Source: Atrina japonica (lineage: Eukaryota > Mollusca > Bivalvia > Pterioida > Pinnidae). From it: a stretch of 64,000 bases of DNA. Every line of letters begins with the position of its first letter. Position 1 is the first letter of the stretch. The translations under genes and the position numbers were made by a program. Shown here piece by piece: positions 12,761 through 24,555 of this stretch. Under the pieces are notes generated by a model. That model had not been told where the DNA came from and did not search any database. It saw only the letters and a list, made by a program, of their open reading frames with translations. The stretch covers positions 207,001 through 271,000 of the forward strand of contig BROG01000634.1 of the NCBI GenBank assembly GCA_030159075.1, given 5' to 3'.

Positions 12761-12827
12761 CTGTATATTTCTTCTTCCACAACTTTCCTTCCACACTGAC
12801 CGTAGGCATTGTTCCCGAGACTGAACA
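12761..12827 (-). CDS. RCC1L: RCC1L exon 5
   Basis: Internal 67-nt exon. The acceptor is GACTTTTTTAG| and the donor ATATACAG|GTAGCT. With the carried G it reads VFSLGNNAYGQCGRKVVEEE, then IY and a split serine codon completed by exon 6. GNNAYGQCG is the strongest RCC1 blade signature in the gene. The exon sits at the right edge of a GACA/GATA satellite. A damaged copy of the same exon lies 219 bp away on the other side of one satellite block. Confidence 0.9.
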
Positions 12828-12904
12828 CTAAAAAAGTCAAGATGAATCTTTGTTCAGACTTACACAGACCTACATTAAAAAACAAATCATATGCAGTCCA
12901 TCCT

Positions 12905-13350
12905 AGATAGTGTAAAACTGAAATTCAGACAACAGTCATCTTGACTATTGATCGTACAGCTTTAAATTCTGATCATTCAGACAGCAATCATCTGGACTAT
13001 TGATTGTACAGCTCAAGTTCTGATCATTCAGACAGAAATTATCTGGACTATTGATTGTACAGTTTTAAAACTCCAATCATTCAGACATCAATAATCTGGA
13101 CTATTGATTGTACGGCTTTAAAACTCTGATCATTCAGACATCAATAATCTGGACTATTGACTGTACAGTTTTAAAACTCTGATCATTCAGACATCAATAA
13201 TCTGGACTATTGATTGTACAGTTTTAAATTCTGATCAGACAACAATGATCTAGAAAAATGATTGTACAGATTTAAATTCTGATCATTCAGACAACAACAA
13301 TCTGGACTTTTGGCTGTACAGATTTAAATTCTGATCATTCAGACAGCAGA
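12905..13350. repeat. ~60-bp minisatellite
   Basis: About seven units of ~58-62 bp (TCTGGACTATTGATTGTACA, TTTAAATTCTGATCATTCAG). Located in intron 4, about 80 bp upstream of the exon 5 acceptor in the direction of transcription. Confidence 0.9.
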
Positions 13351-13489
13351 CTATTAATTGCTTCAAGGTGAGATCTTCCAAACAATAAAAGATCAAAAAC
13401 ACTGTTTATCAACACCTATTTGTCTGTTTGTTGATTTGTTCGCTACCATTGTTACAGTTTAGTGTCAGCATAACAAGCAAGAGGCAAAG

Positions 13490-13780
13490 TTAGAAGGCAA
13501 TTTTCACCAGGGCAGGGAAAGTAAGAGACAAACTACCAGCTGGGCTGAACAACCAAGAGGCAGAATCATCCAGCAATTTTCTCCTGGGCCTCTTACTTGC
13601 CCTGCCTTGGCAATTTTCACCTGGGCAGGGCAAATAAGAGGCACAATTATAAGGCATGTTTCACCTGGGCAGGGCAAGTAAGTGGCAAAGTCATCAGACA
13701 ATTTTCACCTGGGCAGGGCAAATAAGAGGCAAAATTATCAGCCATGTTTCACCTGGGCAGGGTAAGTTACCAAGGCAATT
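13490..13780. repeat. ~50-bp minisatellite
   Basis: About five imperfect units built around TTTCACCTGGGCAGGGCAAA and TAAGAGGCAAAATTAT, decaying to the right as far as about 13,880. No coding potential. Confidence 0.85.
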
Positions 13781-13899
13781 CAAACGTGGTCAGAACAAGT
13801 GTGAGTCAAAATATTTAGGCATTTTTTCATTATCAGTACTAGATGTAGATATAAGGGCAAAGTCACCAGGCAAAATACCACGTAAATTGTTTCATTATC

Positions 13900-16600
13900 A
13901 GTATGGGTTATAGAGGTAAACATATGGTAAAATAATCAAAGAAAAGGAAATGTCTATCTGCTCATTGTGTTACAGTGATTACGCCATTCCAAGACTTTTT
14001 TTTATGTTAAGCATCCACCACTTATAAAAACCATATATTTGGCACATACTTTTAAAGAACCTATGGAACAATAGTCTTCACAATGATGAAAATAAATGTC
14101 CATGTTTAACTGTTCATTTTATGGCTAAGTTCCATATTTATTCCCTAATGGGTAGTGTTTTTCTGTTGTATGATCTCAAAACCAATCCCTTTGCCGACGT
14201 TAAACAGAGAAAAAACTTGGAATGGCCTGATGTCTACAACAAATTCATAAAACTGTTTCTAACTATGGTGTACCAGATTTAGTAAATCACAATTATAATA
14301 CAGATATACTGAAGATTTGAATGTAATGCATGGGTTAACATGTTTTTTATTTTTTGTTACAACTATGGTTATATTTGATGAACACAAGGATATTATTGCC
14401 ATACAAAAACATTTTTACCAATTACAGTTCTCTCCTGACCTATCGCCCCGTTAAAACGCCAAATTTCCTCCTTTATAATTCCACTGTTAAAATGCCAATC
14501 TGCATACCGCCATCCACCTCCAATTCCACAGTACAATAGGTCATTTATGCATGTTAACTTATTCACCCCTAGAGACACATTTGGATTGGTCTAAGCCATT
14601 GATTTACAGCAGAGTCCATTTTTTTTTCAGGGGTTGATAGTTCAATCTCTCAACTTTATCACCAGGTGAATAAACAGCTATAAGTAATTATTGTACAGTA
14701 CAGGTAGGTAATTAATGTTGGATAATTATCGTTCCCAAGAACAGGTATTTATATTTATATATCTTGTGTGTTCTTGTGTGTGGTATAGCGAGTTTTAAAC
14801 AGGATTTCATATACAGCGAGGGTTATAGACTTGAAAATGGCTACACCTTGAAGCTGATAAACATTAATATATCACCAAACCCATTATACTGCCAATGGTA
14901 AGGAAAACAAAAGGTGACAATATAACGAGGAGAACCGCATTTTTGAAAAAACACTTTCTGAATTAAATGGAGCATACAATAATCATTACAAAGTAATATG
15001 GACAAATTGTGTACTTTATTTTCCCTCTTTAATATCCTTGTTGTTTTTATTTAAAAATGTATAAAATGACATTTAATAACATGGATAAGAGCTTAACATT
15101 TTTCATCCAGGGGCCACCTGGGCTCCTAAGATTCTACTAGCCCAGCTCAAATTTCAGGGGCCCAGTATTTTTCAATTTAAGATAGTTTCAGACCTCTGCT
15201 AAGAAAATCATCGACAAATAATGAAAATTCAAGAAAATTTCTAACAGTGTTATTCTGAAGATTGTTTTCTTTTTCACAAAGTACAGTATAGCAGCATTTT
15301 GTGTCAAACTCTAATGTCAGCATCTTTGATCTGTGAAAAAATTCTAACAAAATTCTTATACAGTTTAATAAATATCAAAAAGTAAACTGTCAGAGACCTA
15401 AATGCATGACATGAGTGATAACACCTGAGTACATTGTAACTGGTATGATATAAAATATACCAAAATCACAAAGATAAGTGTTATTTTATGGTAATTTTAC
15501 AGAAATTTGTGCTTTGAAAAAATGATAAAAGTTTTTAGGACAAGTTTGGTGGTTTTGTGGCAGGAAATTAGGAAAGTAAGGTAGAATGTGTTTAGGGAGT
15601 AGGTCACAATTTGCTGAAATGTAGGATGACTCCTGTGTGTGTATCAGTATGAAATACTGAGTATCAAATTTACTGAACTTCAAACAGATGTCATCAAATA
15701 TTTCAGCAACTTGTGCTTGCCACCTGCGGGACTTCCAAAGGAAATCCACTCACCCAGCATGAAAATAACTAATCATGGGGGAGTGGGCAACTGCTAATTT
15801 CTACCCATGAATAACATTTTTGCAGTAATTTACTGTGTGTGTAACCCAGATAAATTTAAAACAAAATAATAATTGAACTAAATGTCAAATAAAGGACTTG
15901 ACTTCTTGGTGTTAATTAAAAAGCAAACCTATGCATACATGTTTTCTTACTTTTTTATAAAAATGGGACAAGTTATATTTGTTATTTTCTGTCTTCTGTA
16001 AAATATATTATTATTATCATCAATTACTTACGTTTGGTTGTGTTTAATGAATTAGAACATGAATCATATTTATTGAAGTTACAATAACATGTGTTTATGT
16101 TTACTTGTGTTTCACAGTTATTGGTCAGTTTTTTACAGGTATGTCACCTGACATGTGATAATAAATATTCATTGCATGAATTTCAGGTGTTTGTTACGTG
16201 TAACGTAGTCTGATATATGTATAGAATGTAGCCATTCGAAGGCTCTTTCCAGTGCAGTAAACACCCTGTTGAGTGTTAACACACCGTTCAGTTACTATCG
16301 TGGCCAGTTTTGATGACGAAAATATAGACTTAAACGAAACTGAGAAATTAGACAAAGAAAAGTCCGGAGGTTCCTCTACTCTTGATATTGCAGACGTAGA
16401 GATACTTTTTACGGGTGTTATCAGAGACATATATAACACAGAGATTTGAAACCCCCGGAAGACTCACAATATCTCGTGTGTAAAACCCTACCCATAATTC
16501 CTAGCATGAAATGACAGACACTAAAAAGTTCCTGTCAGCAAATCTCTGACAACACACACTTCATTTACAATTAGCAATGCAATAGTGCGAGTGTTACCGA
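13900..16600. other. Intron 4 DNA with scattered short repeats
   Basis: No gene supported. Sequence at 14,557-14,650 (ACATTTGGATTGGTCTAAGC, CAGGGGTTGATAG) recurs at 29,862-29,945, so it is a dispersed repeat. At 16,302-16,448 a plus-strand open stretch (ASFDDENIDLNETEKLDKE...) has coding-like acidic composition but no splice signals or family match that I can name. It may be a retro-fragment. Confidence 0.4.
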
Positions 16601-16617
16601 ATATGATTAAGATGTAA

Positions 16618-16730
<113 letters not shown>

Positions 16731-17364
16731 CTTTCCCGGCTACAAAAAATAATGCCGTTAAAATTAAATATTATTTCGGTAATTTATTTATTATTGATTT
16801 TGAGAAATATCCAGCTGAACATTTACTATCCTTTCACCTAACCTAAGTAGTAACATTACAACAACAGCACTTTCGTGTGAGTATACAGTCGCAAGAACTT
16901 CAAAAAGATTTCACACCTTCCTTGCCTAAGTTACTTGTACTGTCATCTCAACGGGGGTCTTCCGCTTACTAGGATGGCTGATGTGCTCTTTGAAGTGAAC
17001 ACGGAATGTAATCATAAAACATAATCCCCTTGAAGCTTTATCTGAGTATATATCTAGATGGACATAGTATACAGACATAAGTAAGTAAAGTCTCAAACAT
17101 TAGAACAAAAAGACAAAAGAAAAACGTTAATAAAAAATAAACTAATAAAATACATGTTACATGTCTACATGCATATAAAGTAAATTATAACGTGTGCACG
17201 GGTTCTTTTGTGTGTCAATGTGAATGTAAACCGTAATAATAACAACTGTATAAAAATAATACTAATTAATAATGCTTATGTGTAAAAAGGCTTAGTCATT
17301 AATTAAAATAAATATTTATTTTCATGCTTAGAAAACTACTAATCTCCCCTTAATTCATATTTTA

Positions 17365-17945
17365 TTCAGAAATTAACGTAAATTCGACTCATTTGAAACC
17401 CTTGGAAATGCTTGAATTTGTAACAGATGTGAAAATCAACACCAAGAAACAATGCTCACATACTTTGAGACTTATATAAGGAAATTATCGTTTTAACCCG
17501 AAGTAATAATCTGTTTTTCAAAGAACTACTCCTACCCTTACTAACTTGCCAATTTCTTTGTTGGAAATTATCGTAAATTCGCCTCATTTTAAACCAGTAG
17601 AAATGTTTTATTGTTTAACAGAAGTAAAACTCAATACTCAAAAGCCATGCTCACATGTTTCAAGACTTTTATTATATAAGGGAACTATCACGTTAACCTG
17701 AAACAAAAATCCGCTTTTCAAAGAGCTACCCCTACCCCTTACTAATTCGCCATTTTTTTTGCCAGAAATTATTGTAAATTCGCCTCAATTTAAATGCATA
17801 GAAATACTTTATTGTGAAACAGATGTAAAAATCAATACCGAAAAGCCAATTTCACATGTTTCAGGACTTTATTATATAAGGGAAATATATTATTTTAACC
17901 TGAAATAATAATCTCATGCTCAAAGTGCTACAGATTGTCTAATGT
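17365..17945. repeat. ~200-bp tandem repeat, three copies
   Basis: Three diverged units starting near 17,365, 17,570 and 17,765. They share TCATTTGAAACC/TCATTTTAAACC, AACAGATGTGAAAATCAA, CTCACATnnTTnnAGACTT, TATATAAGGnAAnTAT and AAAGAnCTACnCCTACCCnT. AT-rich, with no ORF. Confidence 0.85.
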
Positions 17946-18240
17946 TAATTTGGTTCCTCCTCCAAATCTGACACAAATTTCCCTATCCAGTACGATATAA
18001 GACTTAATTAGGGCTTTACTGTAACCATAAACATGGTCGTTTTATTATACAACTGATCTCTGATAACGATTTATATTGTTTATTACTTTCCTTGTGTATA
18101 TACCCTTTTGGGTTTAATGTTTATTCGGCAAGTTTAAATATCCCTTGTCTAGCTGTGATATTCACTGTCAAAGTGAACTCTCGTAAAATTACAGATTAAA
18201 TGAGATCTCGAGAGCTTTTCAGTGTTAGGAATGGTAAGTT

Positions 18241-18795
18241 TTGAATCTCAGTGTTATACATGGCTCTGGTGTTATCAAATCTCAACTTCAAGCTTTTTCA
18301 GAACAATTTAAAGCAGAACAAGCTGAGTCTATATCCAAAAAGATAAAAGAAAGTTCTTTTAACACTATTAAGTCAGAGGGAAATCGTATCCAGTACGATT
18401 TTAACTGTGAAATTCTTGAGGGACTTGAAAAACTCGAACTCAGAGCCTTTGAGTATAAAGACAGTGAGTCTATATCTATTGTTGCTGATCTCTGGAAAAA
18501 GCTAAAAACTCGAAACAAACACATCAAAATTGCCGATTCATCCCATGCTGGTTGGAAAACCTTTAATGAATATCAAAACAATGAAATAGACTATGTGACA
18601 ATTCCGATGATGAAAAACGTATCCGTAGCACCAAAAACAGCTATTATGCAGCAGAAATCTAAGAACAGGCATCCCATCAAAAACAGCTATATAGCGACAG
18701 CAGCAGGTTCTTCGGCAGCTTACAGACAGCTTTCAGCTATCCAGGTTTTCAACAACAGGCCATTTCTCAGCCATATAACATGTCAAATCAGCTGA
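18241..18795 (+). pseudogene. Retroelement gag-like ORF fragment (DIRS-type or related)
   Basis: A 184-codon open frame, the longest non-repetitive ORF in the intron. A charged helical N-terminal half (AFSEQFKAEQAESISKKIKE) is followed by NCEILEGLEKLE and HIKIADSSHAGWKTFNEYQN. This resembles the small first ORF found with tyrosine-recombinase (DIRS-like) retroelements in aquatic invertebrates, where a 'D+S.aGW.TV.EY' motif is typical (recalled, not searched). The family's glutamine/proline-rich tail (YPGFQQQAISQPYNMSNQ) continues in another frame at ~18,735-18,795, so there is a frameshift. No reverse transcriptase or recombinase is nearby. Confidence 0.5.
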
Positions 18796-18989
18796 ACAGT
18801 CGCAGATGGGTGGTATGTGGGTTTTTATAGCAACAGGGCATTGCAGGTTACTTCGGCTACAATTTGACTTGAACATATCGCTGGTTACTCGCTTTTCTCA
18901 CCCAGCGATTTCAGTAGTAACCCGGATACAGGTTTTCAACAACAGTAAAAAGCCCAGGTCACTGAGTGCTGCATACCCTTGTCAATGGA

Positions 18990-19075
18990 TAGGTTAGCAT
19001 ATATAAAATGAAGCCCTTCACCGGCATTGTGACCAGAGTGAAAATCAGTTTAAACAACAATAAACAAACAAAAAC
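18990..19075 (+). mobile_element. 3' end of a SINE-like element
   Basis: AAGCCCTTCACCGGCATTGT, then GAGTGAAAATCAG, GTTTAAACAACAATAAACAA and an A-rich tail. This is parallel to the terminal part of the SINE at 26,262-26,530 (AAGCCCTTTACCAGCATCTG ... GAGTGAAAGATTC ... GTTAAACAA). Only the 3' part is present. Confidence 0.5.
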
Positions 19076-19079
19076 CGCA

Positions 19080-20480
19080 TGTGACTATTTTATGGTGGTA
19101 CCTGGACATTACAATGGACTATTTTATCTGTTTTGGCATTTTATAACATAAGTGACTTATCGATATACATTTACCTCACTATAATGGCAGAATTGTACTT
19201 TTAACTGGTCACTACAATTTGACTATTTTACCTAGACACTAAAATGTGACTATTTTACCTGGACTCTACAATGTAACTATTTTACCTGGCCACTACAATG
19301 TGACTTTTATACCTGGACATTACAATGTGACTATTTTATCTGTACACTACAATGTGACTATTTTACCTGGACACTATAATGTGACTATTTTACCTGCAAC
19401 TACACTATAATGTGACTATTTTATCTATTTTCTGGACACAATGTACAATACCTGGACTACAATTTATTTTACCTGGACACTATAATGTGACTATTTTACC
19501 TGGACACTACAATGTGACTATTTTATCTGTGACTTTTATACCTGGACATTACTGCTGGACACTACAACATTTTGTGTGACTATTTTATGTGACTATTTTA
19601 TCTGCACACCTACAATGTGACTATTTTTTACTTTGTACACTACAATGTGACTTTTGGACAATGTGTCATTTTTACCCTGGACATTACAATTTGACTATTT
19701 TACCTGGACATTACAATGTGACTATTTCACCTGGACACTACAATGTGACTATTTTACCTCCACACTACAATGTGACTATTTTACCTGGACACTACAATGT
19801 GACTTTTTTACTTTAATCACTTTTAGTCATATTTTTATTTTATGTGTGACTATTATTACCTGGTCACAATGTGACTATTTTAACTGGGTCAATTTGACTA
19901 TTTTTCTCATGTTTATTATTACCTGGTCACTGAAATTTGACTATTTTTCTTAGTCACTCCAAAATGACTATTTTACTTTGAAACTATAATGTGACTATTG
20001 TCCACTGGTCACTTCAATGTGACTATTGTCCACTGGTCACTTCAATGTGACTATTGTCCACTGGTCACTTCAATGTGACTATTGTCCACTGGTCACTTCA
20101 ATGTGACTATTTTACTTGGTCACTACAATGTGACCAATTTTACCAGGTCAATACAATGTGACTACTGTACACTACAATATGAATATTTTTACCTGGTCAC
20201 TTCAATGTGACACAATAATGTCACTCCTGTACCTGGTAAATATCATGGTACTATTTTCCACTAGTCACTACAGTGTGACTATTTTTCTTAGTCACTGCAA
20301 TGTGATTATTTTTACCTGGTTACTACAATCTGACTTATTAACAACAGGTTTGCCATTTAGTTTTTTCACTGACCAAATCCTGTTTTTCACTGACCAATAC
20401 CACCTACTTTTTCAAGTAAGGTGGCAACCTTGAACCTGGTCACTTTGATGACACTATTTTCCCGTAGTCACTACAATGTA
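19080..20480. repeat. ~26-bp minisatellite, highly variable
   Basis: More than 40 units around ATGTGACTATTTTACCTGGA and CACTACA, with many indels and a more homogeneous block of ~30-bp units at 19,995-20,110 (GACTATTGTCCACTGGTCAC). It occupies the start of intron 4 as transcribed, just downstream of the exon 4 donor. Confidence 0.93.
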
Positions 20481-20562
20481 ACTATGATAATATTAATAAA
20501 ACAATGACTTAAAACAATTTATAAAACCCCAAAATCTTCAAAATTTAATTTTCCTGCACACA

Positions 20563-20564
20563 AG

Positions 20565-20614
<50 letters not shown>
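20563..20614. repeat. (AT)n microsatellite
   Basis: About 50 bases of alternating AT lie ~80 bp downstream (in transcription) of the RCC1L exon 4 donor. Confidence 0.97.
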
Positions 20615-20615
<1 letters not shown>

Positions 20616-20693
20616 ATGGAAAATCCTTGATCACTTTATACAACCTCTCTATCATTTCCATAAATGCTGTTCTTAAGATGCCTTTGACCTTAC

Positions 20694-20822
20694 CTCCCTC
20701 TTTATCTGTCAGGACTAATGTGTGCGCCCTGCCACAAGCCACACTCAATACTTTGGTTTCATTTGGGTGATTCAGGGGGAGGTTTATTACAGCAGGCTCT
20801 ATTATGTAATCCAGATATCTCC
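20694..20822 (-). CDS. RCC1L: RCC1L exon 4
   Basis: Internal 129-nt exon. The acceptor is TTTTGTGCAG| and the donor GAGGGAG|GTAAGG. It reads GRYLDYIIEPAVINLPLNHP and then VLSVACGRAHTLVLTDKEG, the canonical CGRxHTxxLTxxG core of an RCC1 repeat. One G carries over to exon 5. The acceptor and the first ~20 bases of this exon have been copied about eight times immediately upstream (see the array at 20,823-21,300), so the true exon has many look-alike acceptors in front of it. The reading frame of the exon itself is intact. Confidence 0.9.
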
Positions 20823-21300
20823 CTGCACAAAACAAAAACAAAAATTTACCATCAGTGTGATGTAATCCAGATATCTGCCTGCACAAAACAAAAACAAAAA
20901 TTTATACCAGCAGTGTGATGTAATCCAGATATCTGCCTGCACAATACAAAATATGATTTATACGGATAAACAGACTGTGATGTAATCCAGATATCTGTCT
21001 GCACAAAATAAAAACAAAAATTTACCAGCAATGTGATGTAATCCAGATATCTACCTGCACAAAACAAAAACAGTGTGATGTAATCCAGATATCTGCCTGC
21101 ACAATACACAATACGATTTATACGGATAAACAGACTGTGATGAAATCCAGATATCTGCCTGAACAAAACAAATACAATTTATACAGATAAACAGAGAGTG
21201 TGATGTAATCCAGATAACTGCCTGTACAGAACAAAATATGATTTCTATGGATAAACAGAGAGTATGATATAATCCAGATATCTACCTGTACAAAACCCTG
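20823..21300 (-). repeat. Tandem array of exon-4 splice-acceptor copies
   Basis: About eight imperfect units of 40-65 bp lie directly upstream of RCC1L exon 4. Each holds a T/G-rich stretch, a TGCAG or TACAG acceptor and the first ~20 bases of the exon (core CAGATATCTGGATTACAT). On the plus strand the core starts near 20,858, 20,917, 20,977, 21,036, 21,077, 21,141, 21,202 and 21,267, with divergence growing towards the right. Several units read CAGRYLDYIT in frame for part of their length, so a cryptic start in the array would add short repeats or stops. Confidence 0.85.
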
Positions 21301-23110
21301 GAGTTAATTTAAACCAAATTTGAGTAGAATAGCTCCAGTTACTTTTTGAGAAGTTTGAATTGCTGAATAGTTTCTGTACAGTTTAAAGTGTTCAACAGTC
21401 TTGTCCTTTTATCTTGTGATGGTTTATATTTCAGTTAGAAAAGTGAAAGTTTCTTGGCATTAGTCCAGTAGAACAAATCAAAATTACCAGACAAAATATT
21501 AATCCATAAAAAAAAGCAAATTCAAAAGGGAATTTTTTTTAAATTTGTTTGTCAATCACCCATCCTCAGTTTTAAAGTAAATTTAGTGAATCTGAAATCT
21601 GAATTTTTCTGGTCTCTTACATCTTATTTTCTCATTTTTGGGAATGGGGCTGGAACAAACCAAATTGTGAAAATTTGCAATTTTTTTTCTAAAACTGGAA
21701 AAATCACTACTGTATTACATATGCATTATAACTTGCTTTGATCATTCGAGTATAGTACCAAAACAATAAAAACAATTTGATTACATTCTATTTGAACTAT
21801 AATTAACGTATTTACTCAAGTTTTTCTGCACCTTGTAGGTGTGCCATTTTCCACCAATGAAAAAGCGACTTACACAATCTTCTAAGCCATCCAATGGTAA
21901 AGAGATGAAAACATTTTTTTCATTAAAAAGAACACTGAGCACACAAAATCCGGAAATAAAGAATTATTTTCATAACCTTGAATAAGTTTGAATCACCAAA
22001 GATATTCTGACCAAATTTTTGAACGGTTTACTTATTATAAATAAATTTCATCTCTTTGCCATTGAATTTTGTAAGTCGCATTTTCCCTGGTCGAACATTA
22101 CACACCTATGAAAGGTGATCCGCATGTGATCCCATTGCCGATTGTGTTAAATCCTCTACACGGCATATCAGGAAATGGGATCAGTGAGAGATCTTTTTTT
22201 TAATCTTATTTTCAGACATGATAATAAAATTTAACACCATAGGAATGATTGTGGTCAAGTTTAATATACCAAAGCTCTGTAGTTTCCAAGGAGAATTGTT
22301 TCTTCAAGTTTCAAACGATGGATTACATGGACAGATAACGATGAATGCCAAGTGACAAATTACAAAGGACTTTGGTCCAGGTGAACTAAAAATTTAACAC
22401 AGATTTATCACTTCCTTTATGTAGAAATCATAGTCCCTCCTTGAATTAATTCAAGAATTTCATTGATGCTAGTTTACCAATGCAAGGAAAGGGAAAGTCC
22501 TGAAAGGAAAACTTGTCCACACATTTTTAAAATGATGAATAATTAGCTAATTTTTTTTGGTCCAGATGAGCTCAAGAATTAAACACATCCAAGACCCAGA
22601 TTGATCTTTTTGCAGATTTCCGAGTCCCTCCTCAGATTAATTAATTGATGCCCTCAATATTAGATCAATAAGCAGCTGATGGCATATGACATGCCCATCC
22701 ACAAGCCATAATAAATCATGACATTACAGATCTTTATTTTGGAGTGAGGAATGCGACTCCTTAACTAGTCTCAGAGAAAGAAATGATGTAACTATCCTGA
22801 TCTATTATTGTTAGACATGTCCAATTTTTATTGAATTTTTTCAAAAAAGTTCCTGAACTTCATATGGGCTAAAGTCAAAATCAAGTGGTGGCTAGTGTTC
22901 ATGGAAATTTTGTAAGGATTCGCCAAGGCAAGTTATTGCGGAATGTACACATTCTGACAATGAGCAGATTGATGGAAAGGCCTGTAAAACGTGTCCAAAG
23001 TCATGAAAGAAAAAACTTATCCAGATATTGTTTATCTGATGAATAATATGCATAATTTTTGTACATGTAATTAATTCCAAGATTGATAAGCTGTTAAGCG
23101 CATGTTTTAC
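21301..23110. other. Intron 3 DNA, no gene
   Basis: AT-rich sequence. At 22,130-22,390 it contains a diverged copy of the molluscan repeat terminus (GGACAGATAACGATGAATGC ... TTTGGTCCAGGTGAACTAAA), related to the one at 12,235. Nothing else supportable. Confidence 0.5.
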
Positions 23111-23240
23111 CTGATTTAAATGGGTATTCGTGACATCCAATCTGTGAGTCCGTATTGATTCCCGTCCCATATAACTTATTTCCACTGCGTCCTTTAGTTG
23201 AGAACACGGTGAATCCATACCCACAATCGACAGTTTTGAC
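23111..23240 (-). CDS. RCC1L: RCC1L exon 3
   Basis: Internal 130-nt exon. The acceptor is TATTTAACAG| and the donor AAATCAG|GTAAAA. It encodes VKTVDCGYGFTVFSTKG followed by KLYGTGINTDSQIGCHEY. The CGYGFT and GxGxNxxSQIG patterns are the end of one RCC1 blade and the start of the next, and agree in order with vertebrate RCC1L. Phase: it starts on a codon boundary and leaves one G for exon 4. The frame that stays open across this region in another phase is not the real product. Confidence 0.88.
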
Positions 23241-23834
23241 CTGTTAAATATCAAATAAAATTATTAGAAAAGGCATCTGTTACTTAACTTATCAACCCCT
23301 GAAAAACAATGGACTCATCTGTAAATCAATGACTAAGACCAGTCCAAATGTGTCTTTAGGAGTTATTGGGTTACATGTAGCTACATGTTATCAAGTTATC
23401 TTTACACAGTAGCCATGCAAACAACAAAAATCAAATGTTCTCCATTTTTATATCCCCAAAATCAAAGCTTGTACTACGGGACCATGTCATTTTCAATTTC
23501 TATTTATATCTGCATGTGTCCACTACTTTGGAACTCTGTAATTATCTATTCACTAGCATTTGTCCGAACATGAAGTTCATCAATCTAGATCCCACTTTTG
23601 GTCATACGGCATTCATCACCAGATGATAAAATCTTAGGCATACACACACAAACCAGTGCACATTTGAGGAAGTTTTAAATACAAGGGATCAACTAGGGGA
23701 TTTCTGGACATGTTTTATTGCGATGTTTCCCAAAATGAAATGTGCCTAGAATCATGTGATTAACACCGTTTAATTATGACTTCAATATCTTATGGAGATT
23801 TGTGGAATCAATGTACAACAAGATTTGAAAACAT

Positions 23835-24380
23835 TACAGTGGAACCTATCACGAGAGACCACCCCATCTGCCACTGAAATGTGGTCTCTCAAGACAGGTG
23901 GTGGTCTCTCAAAAAGAGGCGATCTCGCAAGGTACATGGTCACTTAAGAGGTTTTTTTCAAGGAGCATTTAATCAAGTGATTTTCACAATGTGGTCTCCC
24001 AAGAATGGTGGTCTTCATAAGGATGATCTCTCATGAAAGGTGCTCCTTCATAAGATTGATCTCTCAAGACAGGTGCTCCTTCATAAGGGTGGTCTCTCAA
24101 GACAGGTGCTCCTTCATAAGGGTGGTCTCTCAAGACAGGTGCTCCTTCATAAGGGTGGTCTCTTAAGACAGGTGCTCCTTCATAAGGGTGGTCTCTCTAG
24201 ACAGGTGCTCCTTCATAAGGGTGGTCTCTTAAGACAGGTGCTCCTTCATAAGGGTGGTCTCTTAAGACAGGTGCTCCTTCATAAGGGTGGTCTCTTAAGA
24301 CAGGTGCTCCTTCATAAGGGTGGTCTCTCAAGACAGGTGCTCCTTCATAAGGGTGGTCTTTCAAGTAGGCACCCACTGTA
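23835..24380. mobile_element. TA-flanked MITE with internally expanded 33-bp array
   Basis: The left end TACAGTGGAACCT (23,835) and right end AGGCACCCACTGTA (to 24,380) are inverted over TACAGTGG, and both abut TA, as in Tc1/mariner-type elements. Inside, from ~24,030 to 24,370, lie about ten units of 33 bp (GGTGGTCTCTCAAGACAGGT, GCTCCTTCATAAG), grown from a sequence that occurs in more diverged form in the left part of the element. The 33-bp unit is a multiple of three, which gives a 130-codon ORF of 11-residue repeats that is not a gene. Confidence 0.75.
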
Positions 24381-24555
24381 TAGTCAAACGTGCATTAAAG
24401 GTCACCTCTGCATAAAGGGCATCTGCCTGTAAAGGCCATTACACATAGCCTTTGTTAATATTTTATAAGTAATAAACCTCTTTATAAAGGCCACCTGTCT
24501 ATAATGATTATATTTGCTGGTTCCCTTGAGTGGCCTATAGACAAGTTTTATTGTA
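24379..24555. mobile_element. TA-flanked MITE, copy 1
   Basis: Begins TATAGTCAAACGTG and ends CAAGTTTTATTGTA. The ~177-bp body (AAAGGTCACCTC, AATAAACCTCTTTATAAAGG, GCTGGTTCCCTTGAGTGGCC) is about as long as, and clearly homologous to, the copy at 33,212-33,392. It shares its TA with the right end of the preceding MITE, so one inserted at the very edge of the other. Confidence 0.75.

Noticed and set aside
12287..12809. Cysteine/serine-rich ORF (169 codons) resembling a secreted protein
   Set aside because: Alternating CLSV residues come from (GACA)n. The real coding part here is only exon 5 of RCC1L in another frame.
24040..24432. 130-codon plus ORF of perfect 11-residue repeats (LLHKGGLSRQV)
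   Set aside because: It is the translation of a 33-bp minisatellite inside a MITE. There are no flanking coding signals, and the host gene is on the other strand.
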